A stretch of DNA of 44,364 bases from an uncultured Collinsella sp. GTDB lineage: Bacteria; Actinomycetota; Coriobacteriia; Coriobacteriales; Coriobacteriaceae. Numbering within the stretch: the first letter of the stretch is position 1; every line of letters starts with the position of its first letter. The stretch spans positions 1 through 44,364 of the forward strand of contig CAAECW010000092.1 of the NCBI GenBank assembly GCA_900754445.1, in the 5' to 3' direction. Both the position numbers and the translations under genes were made by a program. Below the pieces are notes generated by a model. That model made no database searches, was not told where the DNA came from, and worked only from the letters and a program-made list of their open reading frames with translations. This document shows, one piece after another, positions 1 to 8,445 of this stretch.

Positions 1-460
1 ACGCACCCGTGATCTCAAAGAACACGAGCTGGCCTAAAAGGGTCGAGCTATACACAAGGCCAGCCATGGCGCCGATGAAGGTCGCGAGGTACGCGTAGAA
101 GCGACGACGCGGTGCGTCGGGATGCTCACGGTTATTCTCGCTCATATAGGGAATCGAATAGATCACGACAAGCAGGCCGATACCCACAAAGGCGGGCGCA
201 AGCAGCGTGCTCATGCGATCGAAGGTGAATCCCATGACGAGGGTCTGCCCAAACGAGATCAGGGGGACCTGCGTGTCGGGCATGCCGGCGCCAGCGAAAT
301 TCGCGGCGAGGGCGATGGTGCAGACCGTCGAGACGGCGGCACCCAAAACGCTGAACCACTTGGCGTACGGACGGGGGAACAGGGCGACGAGCACCGAGGC
401 CACCATCGGGGCCGCGATAGCGACCAAGCCGAGAAGGGACAGACTGACTGCAAATGACAT
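1..460 (-). CDS. hyfD: Hydrogenase-4 membrane subunit D (HyfD-like), 3' part outside window
   Basis: Open frame starting at an ATG at 460 behind a GGAGAAGGGAG ribosome binding site and running off the left edge (153 residues visible). The product is a hydrophobic proton-channel subunit of the NuoL/NuoM/Mrp antiporter class. Close resemblance to HyfD is seen in the segment FDRMSTLL followed by VIYSIPYMSENNREHP, then FIGAMAGLVYSSTLLGQL and VFFEITG, which aligns with the same region of E. coli HyfD. It follows hyfC by 15 nt in the same order as in the E. coli hyf operon. It should help build the membrane arm that couples formate-driven H2 formation to ion movement. The C-terminal two thirds, and presumably hyfE to hyfI, lie to the left. 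Confidence 0.88.
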   Translation of the reverse strand, partial: MSFAVSLSLLGLVAIAAPMVASVLVALFPRPYAKWFSVLGAAVSTVCTIALAANFAGAGMPDTQVPLISFGQTLVMGFTFDRMSTLLAPAFVGIGLLVVIYSIPYMSENNREHPDAPRRRFYAYLATFIGAMAGLVYSSTLLGQLVFFEITGA

Positions 461-475
461 TGTTTCTCCCTTCTC

Positions 476-1402
476 CTACACGCCGACGACCACGAAGACA
501 AACGCCAGAACGGCGATGCCCACGACGGCCCAGGTCTGATTGCCAAGCACCTTAAAACGCGAGCGCGAGCAGGAGTTCTCGATCACGCCGCATACGACAA
601 AATCGATCAGGCACTTCACCAGGAAGATGACTGCACCCAGAACAGCGGCGGCGCCCACGGTCGCGGGCTCGCCCCAGGGGACGAAGATCGCGCAGAACCA
701 GGCGACGACCAGGACCTGCTTCATGGACATGGCGAGCTTGGCCATCGCAAGCGACGGGCCGGAAAGCTCGGCGAGCGGGCCCTCCTGAAGCTCCTGCTCG
801 GCCTCGGCCTGATCAAACGGCAGCTTGCCGAGTTCCATGTAGCAGGCAATCGCAAAGGCGATGCCGGCGAGGATTACGGCGACCGGCGCGTCGATGGCGC
901 CCGTCATGATGTGCTGACCCATGGTGGCGATGTCGGTGGAACCGCACACCAGGGCGGCGGCAAACAGCGCCAGCAGCATGGACGGCTCGATGAGCACGCT
1001 CATGAGCAGCTCGCGGACGCCGCCGATACCGGCGTAGGCGTTGGACGAATCCACGCCGCAGAGGGCGAAGAAGAAGCGGGCGAGCGCCAGGCTGTACATG
1101 ATGGTGATGGCGTCACCAAAGACCGGGATGGGGCTTTGCGCCGTAAAGAGCGGCAGGCCCATCGCGAGCATAAAGGCGACGGCGAAGAACAGCGGCGGCA
1201 TAATGCGCAGCGCAAAGCTCGCGTCCTCGCTCTGGGACTCGGGGCGCGCAAAGAGCTTGGCCAGGTCGCGATAGTCCTGCATGATGCTGGGGCCGCGACG
1301 GTTGTGCATCTTGGCGCGGATCACGCGGCCGAGACCGGAGAAGAACGGCGCGACGGCCATGACGACCACGCCCTGCAGAACGGCAAGTACGATGTTGTTC
1401 AT
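476..1402 (-). CDS. hyfC: Hydrogenase-4 membrane subunit C (NuoH/HycD family)
   Basis: 308-residue multi-spanning membrane protein of the HyfC/HycD/NuoH family, which anchors the hydrogenase peripheral arm to the membrane. Visible family features are the N-terminal helix followed by KMHNRRGPSIMQDYRDLAKL, the central GVDSSNAYAGIGGVREL, and the acidic loop CYMELGKLPFDQAEAEQEL, which is typical of the quinone-site loop in NuoH relatives. ATG at 1402 follows AAGGAGGGG with good spacing, 12 nt after the hyfB stop. Length matches the family (about 310-320). It sits between hyfB and hyfD as in enterobacterial hyf operons, so it belongs to the same energy-conserving formate hydrogenlyase. Confidence 0.93.
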   Translation of the reverse strand: MNNIVLAVLQGVVVMAVAPFFSGLGRVIRAKMHNRRGPSIMQDYRDLAKLFARPESQSEDASFALRIMPPLFFAVAFMLAMGLPLFTAQSPIPVFGDAITIMYSLALARFFFALCGVDSSNAYAGIGGVRELLMSVLIEPSMLLALFAAALVCGSTDIATMGQHIMTGAIDAPVAVILAGIAFAIACYMELGKLPFDQAEAEQELQEGPLAELSGPSLAMAKLAMSMKQVLVVAWFCAIFVPWGEPATVGAAAVLGAVIFLVKCLIDFVVCGVIENSCSRSRFKVLGNQTWAVVGIAVLAFVFVVVGV

Positions 1403-1414
1403 GCTCTCCCCTCC

Positions 1415-3433
1415 TTAACCCATTTGCACGGCGAGCACGAGGAACACCACGAGTGCCGCGACGATGTAGCAGATATAGATGCTGTAGTTGCCACCCTCGA
1501 GCTTAGTCGCGAGGTCGGCGAGCTTCTCGACACCCTTATGCGGGGCATCGACGAGAACCTTGTCGGGTACGGGCTCCACAGCCTCGGCCACACCGGTGAG
1601 CTTCTGGAAGAAGTGCGCGATGGACCAGCAGACGGCCGTGCAGCGGTCGCGCAGCGTGTAGAGCGGCTGCATAAACCAGGACACCTCGGAGGCAAAGGTC
1701 GTGGCCACGACGGGCATATGCTCGTTGGGAGCATAGCCGCATGCCCACGGCTGGGACTTCTGCACCTTGCCGACGGTCTTGAGCTTGCGATAACCGCAGG
1801 CAAGACCGACGAGCACCACGAGCGCAATAGCGATCGCGGGCGTGGAGGTGGCAGCGCCGGAGTACTGGTTCATGAGCTCCATGCCCTCGGCGGCAAACAC
1901 GCCGCCGTACGGATGCAGCACGGACGCGGCGACATCGACCAGCACGGGCGCGATCACGGGAGCGCCAATGCCCAGCACGACGCAGATGGCCGCGAGCAGG
2001 CCCTGCGCGAACACCATGGGGGCGGGAACCTCCTTGGCATTGGCCGCAGCCTCGGAACGGGGCGCGGAGGCAAAGGAGACGCCATAGGCCTTGACGAAGC
2101 ACGTGACAGCCAGCGCGCCGGTAATGGCAAGCGCGACGGCAGCGAACACGGCCACGATCATGACGGCCTTGTCGCCCTGCATGGCGGCATTAAACAGCGA
2201 CTGGTAGGTAAACCACTCGGAAACAAAGCCGTTAAAGGGCGGGATGGCCGAGATGGCAAGCGCGCCAACGAGGAAGCAGATGGCCGTTGCCGGCATACGA
2301 CGGAACAGGCCGCCCATCTTCTCCATATTGCGCGTACCCGTAGAGTACAGCAGCGCACCGGCGCCCAAGAACAGCTCGCCCTTAAACATCGCGTGGTTAA
2401 ACGTGTGGTAGAGGGCGGCCATCAGAGCCAGGACGGCGATACCGACCGAGTTGAGCGCCATGGCGGCCATGGAGGCACCGACGCCGAGCAGAATGATGCC
2501 GATGTTCTCGACGGAGTGATAGGCCAGCAGGCGCTTGATGTCATGCTCCTGCAGGGCGAAGGCCACGCCGAGAACCGACGAGATCGCACCGAAGACCATG
2601 ACCATAAGGCCCCACCAAACCTGAACGCCCGAGGCGGAGAGCAGGTCGAGACCAACCTTGAGGATGCCGAAGATACCGATCTTGATCATGCCGCCGGACA
2701 TGAGGGCCGACACGTTGGACGGCGCCTCGGGATGTGCCTTGGGCAGCCAGCCGTGCAGCGGGATGATACCGGCCTTGGCGCCAAAGCCAAAGAAGGCGAG
2801 CACGAAGCACACGGATGCGACCGCGGGGCTAAACTGCGTAGCGCGGAAATCCGCAAAGGCAAACGAGCCACCGGCGAAGTTGGTCATGGTGAGGAAGCTC
2901 GCCATGATGAGCACAAAGCCCACGTGTGCGATCACAAAGTAGAGCCAACCGCCGTGGATGGAATTCTCGTTCTCCTCGATCACGACCAGGAAGTACGAGG
3001 TCAGCGACATGAGCTCAAAGGCGACCAGGAACCAAAACACGTTGTCGGCGGTGATGACGAGCATCATGGACGCCACGAAGGTGTTAAAGAAGAAGCCAGC
3101 GCGGCCCTTTTTGCCCGGGTACTCATCAAAGTAGTTGAGACCGTAGATCGAACCGGCAAACGCGAGCACCGAGATGAGCGCCACGAACAGGCCGGACAGC
3201 TGATTGAGCAGCAGCTGGAAATGGGCAAACGGGAAGAACACGATGGTGTCGACCGACGTGACATCGCCCAGCACGGCCTGGATACCGGCCACAAACGAAA
3301 GCACCGCGGCGACGGCGCCGATAAGGCAGCCGGCGGTTTTGGCGGCGTTATCGGCCTTAATCAGCAGAACCGAGGCGAGCGCACCGATGCACGAGACGGC
3401 AAGCGATGCGATAAACAGCGTCATGCTATCCAT
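1415..3433 (-). CDS. hyfB: Hydrogenase-4 membrane subunit B (HyfB/HycC, antiporter-like)
   Basis: 672-residue polytopic protein, the same length as E. coli HyfB. It carries the antiporter-like core of complex I subunits: ELMSLTSYFLVV, then PLHGWLPKAHPEAPSNVSAL, the AYHSVENIGII helix, and NHAMFKGELFLGAGAL. These contain the conserved glutamate, lysine and histidine residues of the proton channel. Start chosen at ATG 3433 behind GGGAG; this overlaps the hyfA stop by 8 nt, which suggests translational coupling. A second ATG at 3424 is possible. It is the long antiporter-like subunit of the formate hydrogenlyase membrane arm. Confidence 0.93.
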   Translation of the reverse strand: MDSMTLFIASLAVSCIGALASVLLIKADNAAKTAGCLIGAVAAVLSFVAGIQAVLGDVTSVDTIVFFPFAHFQLLLNQLSGLFVALISVLAFAGSIYGLNYFDEYPGKKGRAGFFFNTFVASMMLVITADNVFWFLVAFELMSLTSYFLVVIEENENSIHGGWLYFVIAHVGFVLIMASFLTMTNFAGGSFAFADFRATQFSPAVASVCFVLAFFGFGAKAGIIPLHGWLPKAHPEAPSNVSALMSGGMIKIGIFGILKVGLDLLSASGVQVWWGLMVMVFGAISSVLGVAFALQEHDIKRLLAYHSVENIGIILLGVGASMAAMALNSVGIAVLALMAALYHTFNHAMFKGELFLGAGALLYSTGTRNMEKMGGLFRRMPATAICFLVGALAISAIPPFNGFVSEWFTYQSLFNAAMQGDKAVMIVAVFAAVALAITGALAVTCFVKAYGVSFASAPRSEAAANAKEVPAPMVFAQGLLAAICVVLGIGAPVIAPVLVDVAASVLHPYGGVFAAEGMELMNQYSGAATSTPAIAIALVVLVGLACGYRKLKTVGKVQKSQPWACGYAPNEHMPVVATTFASEVSWFMQPLYTLRDRCTAVCWSIAHFFQKLTGVAEAVEPVPDKVLVDAPHKGVEKLADLATKLEGGNYSIYICYIVAALVVFLVLAVQMG

Positions 3434-4043
3434 TGTTTACGCTCCCTTCTGCTTTCTCGGACAGGCCCTGGGCCACAGCGGTAGCGTCGACGACGGGACC
3501 GTTTTCGATCGAGCGCAGGCGCTTGGCCTCGTCGAGCTCACGATCGGCCGCGCCGCCCATGACGGTCAGCGCCTTGGTGGGGCACGCCGCCACACAATGT
3601 GGGCCGTCCGGATCAAAGGCGCACAGGTCGCACTTGACAGCGCAGGTGTACTGGCCGGGAGCCCACGTAACCAGGCTGCTCAGGGACTTAGGATACGAAG
3701 GCGTCGGGTCGCACATGCCTGCGACACCGGCGATAGACGTGCCATCAGGATGGATGGCTCCGAAGGGGCACGCGATGGCGCACAGCCTGCACCCGATGCA
3801 CTCCTGCTCCTTGACGTGGATGCGATCGCCATCGTGCTCGATGGCATTCACCGGGCAAACCTCGGCGCAGGGGGCACCCTCGCAATGGTGGCAGGCAAGG
3901 GCGGCCGAAATACCGCCGGTCTTCACGAGCGCCAGGCGCGGCGTATCCTGAAGACCCTGCATCCGGTGGGCGTCGGCACAGGCGGACTGGCATGTTCCGC
4001 AGCCGATGCACCTCTCCGGGTTGATGTCGATGAAGCGGTTCAT
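3426..4043 (-). CDS. hyfA: Four-cluster 4Fe-4S electron-transfer subunit (HyfA-like)
   Basis: 205 residues, the same length as HyfA of E. coli. Four CxxCxxCxxxCP-type motifs are visible: CIGCGTCQSAC near residue 12, CHHCEGAPCAEVCP near 50, CIGCRLCAIACP near 80, and CDLCAF with CVAACP near 140-150. It would carry electrons from formate dehydrogenase to the [NiFe] hydrogenase module. ATG 4043 is preferred over an in-frame GTG six bases upstream because GGAAG lies 5 nt before the ATG and would abut the GTG. It lies between fdhF and hyfB. A stable hairpin in the 78-nt gap after fdhF may set its expression relative to fdhF. Confidence 0.92.
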   Translation of the reverse strand: MNRFIDINPERCIGCGTCQSACADAHRMQGLQDTPRLALVKTGGISAALACHHCEGAPCAEVCPVNAIEHDGDRIHVKEQECIGCRLCAIACPFGAIHPDGTSIAGVAGMCDPTPSYPKSLSSLVTWAPGQYTCAVKCDLCAFDPDGPHCVAACPTKALTVMGGAADRELDEAKRLRSIENGPVVDATAVAQGLSEKAEGSVNNG

Positions 4044-4065
4044 CCCCACTTCCTTTCAAAATAAC

Positions 4066-4100
4066 GGGCCGGGCTCCCGAACGTACGGGACGCCCGGCCC
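4066..4100 (-). terminator. Hairpin between fdhF and hyfA (partial terminator or stability element)
   Basis: A 9-bp perfect GC stem (GGGCCGGGC with GCCCGGCCC) enclosing a second short stem (TCCCG/CGGGA) lies in the gap between the fdhF stop and the hyfA start. On the minus strand it is followed by GTTATTTT, so it could act as a leaky intrinsic terminator or as a 3' end-protecting hairpin that lowers hyf expression relative to fdhF. No other promoter is evident before hyfA. Confidence 0.6.
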
Positions 4101-4121
4101 AAATAGCCAACGAGAACGGGA

Positions 4122-6344
4122 CTACACGATTTGGTTCACGTGCGTCTCGTCGTCGAACTTGGCGGCGCCGGGCTCAATGTCCTGGGGAGCGGCGGCGTCC
4201 ACCAGAGCCTGCTTGAGCTCGGTGTACTGACGCTCCACCTCGCCCTCAGCCCAGACCTGGTCGGCGATAGCGTCGACCTGGCAGGCGGAGAACTTGTCCT
4301 CGGGCGTGTGCGAGACCGGGTCGACCTTGTGAATGGTCAGCTCGTTGCACTTGCCGATCCACCACTGGTAGGTCATGTAGACCGTGCCCTTGTTGATGCG
4401 ATCGCTCACGTCGGCACGGCTGTATACCTGGCCGCGGCGGCTGTGAATCGAGACGATGTCGCCATTCTTGATGCCGCGTGCCTCGGCGTCCGCGGGATTC
4501 ATGCGGACAAAGCCGGGCTCGTCGGCAAGCAGCGCCAGCGTCTTGCAGTTGCCGGTCATCGAGCGGCAGCTGTAGTGGCCGACCTCGCGGACGGTGCACA
4601 GGATGAGCGGGTACTCATCGTCGGGAAGCTCGGAGGGCGCCTCCCAGTCGTGCGCCATCAGGTTGGCGCGGCCGTCCTTGGTGGTGAACTTGCCACCAGC
4701 GAACATGTCGGGCGTACCGTGGTCGTTCACATCGGTGCTCTTGACCGGCCACTGGGCGTAACCGCCCTCGGGAGCCATCTTCTCGTAGGTCGCGCCCACA
4801 AAGTTGGGGCACAGGCTAATGCACTCATTCCAGATCTGCTCGGTGTTGTCATAGTGCATGGGGTAACCCATGCGCGTAGACAGATCCGCGAAGATCTCCC
4901 AGTCGTGACGGCACTCGCCCTTGGGCGGAACGGCCGCGTCAAAGTGCTGGAAGCTACGGTCGGATGCGGTAAAGACACCCTCGTGCTCGCCCCAAGAGGT
5001 AGCGGGCAGGATGACGTCGGCGAGCATGGTCGTCTGCGTCATAAAGATGTCCTGGCAAATGAACAGATCCAGCTCGGAGAGCGTCTTGCGCATACCGGCC
5101 GAATCGGGCTCGGTCTGCACCGGGTCCTCGCCGTAGTTGTAGAAGCAGTGCACCTTGCCCTCGTCGACCAGGTGGCCCAGGTCGGTGAGCTTGTAGCCCT
5201 CCTCGAGCGGGAGCTTTTCCTCGGGCACGCCCCAAGCCTTGGCAAACTTGGCACGCACTGCCGGGTCGGTGACCTTCTGGTAGCCAGGGTACAGGTTGGG
5301 CAGCATGCCCATATCGCAGGAGCCCTGGACGTTATTCTGACCGCGCACGGGCGCGAGGCCGGAATTGGGTTTGCCGATCTGGCCGGCAACGCAGGCGATG
5401 GAGGCGATGGTGTGCACCGTCTTCAGGTTCTGCTTCTGCTGGCATACGCCCATGCCCCAGCCAATGATGGCAGAGGGCTTCGCCGTGGCGTACATCTCGG
5501 CAGCTTGGTGGATCAGCGCGGGCTCGACACCCGTGATGTCCTGTACGGATTCGGGAGTGTAGTTCTTGATGGTCTCCCACCACTCGTCAAAGCCGTTCGT
5601 ATGCTCGGCGACGAATTCCTTGTCGTAGAGGCCATCGTTGACCAAGCAGTTGGCAAAGGCGTTGAGGAACGCAACGTTGCAACCGTTCTTGATCGGAAGG
5701 TAGAGATCGGCGATACGCGCGGTTTCGATATGGCGCGGATCGGCGACGATGATCTTGCAACCCTTTTCTTTGGCTCGCACGATACGCCTTGCGACGATGG
5801 GGTGCGAATCGGCAGGGTTATAGCCGAAGAGGAAAATGCAGCCCGCATCCTCCATACCGGGGATGGAGCATGACATGCAACCTGAACCAACCGTGTCCAT
5901 CAGACCGAGGACAGTAGGGCCGTGTCAAGTACGGGCGCAGTTGTCCACGCTGTGGGTGCCGATGCACGCACGCGTAAACTTCTGCATGACGTAGTTCGCC
6001 TCATTGCCGCCGCCTCGCGAAGAGCCGGTGGTCATGACAGCGTTAGGACCATATTCGTCAATTATGGCCTGCATCTTAGATGCGGTGAAATCCAGTGCCT
6101 CGTCCCAGCTTACGCGCTCAAGATCCGCGCCCTTGGTGCGGCGGATCATCGGGTGCAGTACGCGAGGAGTCAAGATCTTGGTGTCGTTGATGAAGTCGTA
6201 GCCGCTCATGCCCTTAAGGCACAGCTCGCCCTGATTGGTGATGCCGTTGAGCGGTTCGGTACCCACAACCTGGCCGTTTTGGACCAGGAGGTTAAACTGG
6301 CAACCGGCGCCGCAGTACGGGCAGATCACTTTATGCTTCTCCAT
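4122..6344 (-). CDS. fdhF: Formate dehydrogenase H, selenocysteine-containing (UGA140 recoded)
   Basis: 740-residue molybdenum/tungsten bis-MGD formate dehydrogenase of the FDH-H type (E. coli 715). The frame is interrupted once, by TGA at 5925-5927. Reading through gives CARTUHGPTVLG, which aligns with CARVUHGPSVAG of E. coli FdhF; both the Sec (140) and the next His (141) fall at the same numbers. The N-terminal cluster ligands Cys8, Cys11, Cys15, Cys42 and Lys44 are also conserved in position. ATG 6344 is chosen because AAGGAGG precedes it; the frame extends 17 codons further up without a good site. A SECIS hairpin follows the UGA. It oxidises formate to CO2 and passes electrons to the HydN-like and HyfA ferredoxins in the same operon. 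Supporting Mo genes (modABC, mogA, moeA) and selD are in this window. Confidence 0.95.
5894..5927 (-). promoter_or_regulatory. Bacterial SECIS element of fdhF
   Basis: Starting at the UGA (5927-5925), an 11-nt spacer is followed by a TGTCC/GGACA stem with a 10-nt loop holding GGTCT. The E. coli fdhF SECIS minihelix also starts 11 nt after UGA and shows GGUCU at its tip, which SelB recognises. The match in spacing and loop strongly supports recoding rather than a nonsense mutation. Confidence 0.88.
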
Positions 6345-6420
6345 GACACCCTCCTTCCTTTTTCTGCTACCGAATGCTCGGTACTTATTTGACAATCATT
6401 GGGCCTGTATGGCCACCCGC

Positions 6421-6939
6421 CTACGCCTCGTTTTCGATGGCGGCGCGGGCACGCTCGGCAGTCAGTTCTGCCAGGCGCTCCTCGTCTACCAGGGTGAGGC
6501 CCTTGGTCGGACAAGCCTCGGCACACGCCGGACCGCCGGGACGGTCCACGCACAGGTCGCACTTGAGCACGAAGCTCTTAGTCTGCGAACCTACGCGCAC
6601 GTCGCCCATCAAGACGGGGACCTGCGTGGTCGCCACGCTCACGGCGCCAAAGGGGCAGGCCATGACGCAGCTCTTGCAGCCGATGCAGTTGTCCTCGTTG
6701 ACGCCGATGCGATGGTTCTTTGGATCAAAGAACAAGGCGCCCGTGGGGCAGGCCTTGGCGCACGGGGCATCCTCGCAGTGGTGACATGCCACCGGCGCGG
6801 AAATCTCGTAGGTGCGCGTTACGCGCAAGCGAGGTGCGGCGATGTTGCCGGGAATATCGTGTGCTTCGATGCACGCCGCCATACAGGTTTGGCACCCAAT
6901 GCAGCGTGAAGAATCAGCCACGACTCGTTTATTGCCCAT
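6421..6939 (-). CDS. hydN: HydN-like four-cluster 4Fe-4S ferredoxin subunit
   Basis: 172 residues, close to E. coli HydN (175), with four iron-sulfur motifs: CIGCQTCMAAC near residue 12, CHHCEDAPCAKACP near 50, CIGCKSCVMACP near 80, and CDLC with CAEACP near 120-130. It is the first gene of the formate operon, 76 nt upstream of fdhF, so it most likely accepts electrons directly from FdhF or docks it to the membrane hydrogenase. ATG 6939 follows AGGAGGG; a longer frame upstream (to 7125) lacks iron-sulfur residues and a ribosome site and is judged non-coding. The symbol is by similarity; HycB-like naming would fit equally well. Confidence 0.88.
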   Translation of the reverse strand: MGNKRVVADSSRCIGCQTCMAACIEAHDIPGNIAAPRLRVTRTYEISAPVACHHCEDAPCAKACPTGALFFDPKNHRIGVNEDNCIGCKSCVMACPFGAVSVATTQVPVLMGDVRVGSQTKSFVLKCDLCVDRPGGPACAEACPTKGLTLVDEERLAELTAERARAAIENEA

Positions 6940-7091
6940 GTTGTTCACTCCCTCCTGAATCCTATGCCGGAGAGACCCTGCCGACGTTGCCCCGGACCGC
7001 CCGTGGTCCGGCATCGGCGTATCGAGTGCATGCGGCGAAACAGGCACTTCGATAGAATTCCTCCAACGATATACAGGTTTAATATACGCAG

Positions 7092-7144
7092 TTGCAGGGG
7101 GCAAACTTGAGCATAGGCCCTGCAATACGGGTGTATTGCAGGGG
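7092..7144. promoter_or_regulatory. Three TTGCAGGG repeats and an 11-bp dyad upstream of the formate operon
   Basis: The 427-bp gap 6940-7366 separates the divergent formate operon and toxin-antitoxin pair. It holds a perfect dyad (CCCTGCAATAC, 4-nt loop, GTATTGCAGGG, 7118-7143) and another TTGCAGGGG at 7092-7100, so the octamer TTGCAGGG occurs twice forward and once reversed. A TATATT-like box reads toward hydN at about 7081-7086. Nothing resembling a coding region is seen here. The repeats look like a regulator binding array; which regulator is not known. Confidence 0.5.
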
Positions 7145-7366
7145 TTTTAGCAGGTTGGAATTATTCTCTAGAAGCTATAAAGGTGAGTGTATTACATGCG
7201 TACACCTCTGAGATTTTTACGCACTCTCATTTTGGATGTACTACGCTTGTATTCGTGTTAATGGTTATTTACTTGAGCGAAATAAAGTAATAGTTATAAG
7301 ATGCTCGGGTATCGGCATGTGCCGCATTTGACCGACTATATTGCACGCTCATTAAGGGGGCCAGTG

Positions 7367-7690
7367 ATGTCATCGACTCAAAAAAGAGCCATCCTGCAGG
7401 TGCGCATTCGCGAGGAAGACAAGCAGCATGCCGAGCATCTCTACGACGCCATGGGCACATCGCTTGCCGAGGCCGTTCGCCTTTTTGTCGCGCAGAGCAT
7501 TTTGATGCGCAAGCTTCCCTTTCAGCCGGTCGCCGTGCGCTCAAAGGACGGCACCGCCGCCTATGGATCGCTCAAAGCATATGGGGACCCCAATCGCCGC
7601 TCCGAGGAGCGCAATGCCTGGATTGAGTACCTTGCTACAGAAAGCGACGATTCGATTTTGGGTCCCGAGGAAGTAGATATCCATGAGTAG
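7367..7690 (+). CDS. RelB/DinJ-family antitoxin
   Basis: 107 residues. The N-terminal half has the ribbon-helix-helix pattern of RelB/DinJ antitoxins: QKRAILQVRIREEDKQHAEH followed by LYDAMGTSLAEAVRLFVAQS and KLPF. The C-terminal tail is acidic and would wrap the toxin. ATG 7367 is preferred because AAGGGGG lies just upstream; an in-frame start at 7301 has no such site. The gene overlaps the PIN-domain gene by 8 nt, the standard antitoxin-first arrangement. Expected to bind DNA upstream and repress its own operon. The pairing of a RelB-like antitoxin with a PIN toxin is a known mixed combination. Confidence 0.8.
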   Translation: MSSTQKRAILQVRIREEDKQHAEHLYDAMGTSLAEAVRLFVAQSILMRKLPFQPVAVRSKDGTAAYGSLKAYGDPNRRSEERNAWIEYLATESDDSILGPEEVDIHE

Positions 7691-8159
7691 CACCATCATC
7701 GACGAGACCGTCATCCTACGCTACCTGCTTGACGACGACGAAGTTCTGTCACCGCGCGCCGCCAAGGTCATCGCCACACGCACCGCTCGCGTCTACCCCG
7801 AAATCATCACGCGCGTCGTGGTCACGCTGCGCGACGTCTATAAGGTTCCCCGCGTTGAGATTGCTGCGGCCTTGAAAAGGCTGCTCGATGACGTCATGGT
7901 CGACGAGCCCACCGTTGTCGCCCTTGCCGTCAAACTCTTTGGCAAGACCCATATGGACTTTACCGACTGCCTCCTCGCAGCCCGAACCGCCATCTACAAC
8001 GATGATGTCGTGAGCTTTGGCAAGCCCATCATCCAAGGCATGATCGATTACCGTCGCAAGCGCCAAACCGCAGCCGACGCCCGCGACCGCGCCGCCGAAG
8101 CCCGCAGCCAGAGCACCGACGCCACCATCGACAAGCTCCGCCACCAATCCCGCCACTAA
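7683..8159 (+). CDS. PIN-domain protein, probable toxin with atypical active site
   Basis: 158 residues. The PIN fold is suggested by the start (IIDETVILRYLLDDD), the middle (ITRVVVTLRDVYKVPR), and MDFTDCLLAAR near residue 92. PIN RNases use about four acidic residues. Asp7 and Asp95 are present, but the usual Glu in the second motif appears to be Arg44 and the last Asp (usually in FDxDF) is replaced by Gly in VSFGKPI. The final 35 residues form a basic, low-complexity tail. It starts inside the antitoxin gene. It may still act on RNA if other acids (Glu8, Glu40) substitute, or it may be an inactive remnant; the assignment of the fold is firmer than that of activity. Confidence 0.7.
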   Translation: MSSTIIDETVILRYLLDDDEVLSPRAAKVIATRTARVYPEIITRVVVTLRDVYKVPRVEIAAALKRLLDDVMVDEPTVVALAVKLFGKTHMDFTDCLLAARTAIYNDDVVSFGKPIIQGMIDYRRKRQTAADARDRAAEARSQSTDATIDKLRHQSRH

Positions 8160-8204
8160 CCGACAGGCAACGGCATCGCCCGCCACTCAGCCCCATCCCC
8201 TCTT

Positions 8205-8273
8205 AAGTTGCGGTGAAATAGTTCCTAGATTTAGGCTTATTCGAGCCTTTCAGGAACTATTCCACCGCAACTT
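8205..8273. repeat. Palindromic repeat type C, copy 1
   Basis: Arms of 22 bp (outer AAGTTGCGGTGAAATAG, inner GTTCCT, with one mismatch) enclose about 25 nt with a short inner stem. Same outer arms as the elements at 9516-9584 and 26605-26673. It lies between the PIN gene and the AbiEi-like gene; no gene is seen from 8160 to 8445. Confidence 0.88.
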
Positions 8274-8445
8274 TCTGTAAGGGTGGTTTTTAGTGCCGCC
8301 GAGGGGCACTAATCAACCGTTTGCCGATATGTTTGGCTACGACTCATGACTCTGACCTGCCCCGTCAAGCTTTTGGTCAGTTCATGGCAAGGTCAGGCGG
8401 GCCAAATATGGGATAGCGTAGTGTCATTCACTCCCCCTCGAGACC

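Noticed and set aside
911..3484. 857-codon plus-strand open frame opposite hyfB/hyfC
   Set aside because: Extremely His/Asp/Glu/Arg-rich, low-complexity product typical of the antisense of GC-rich membrane-protein genes; the minus-strand genes are certain.
4131..5873. 580-codon plus-strand open frame opposite fdhF
   Set aside because: Antisense shadow of a confidently assigned gene; no ribosome site and no recognisable domain.
4122..6344. fdhF as a broken gene or two separate genes because of the internal TGA
   Set aside because: The TGA falls exactly on the catalytic selenocysteine position, flanking residues are conserved and a SECIS hairpin follows.
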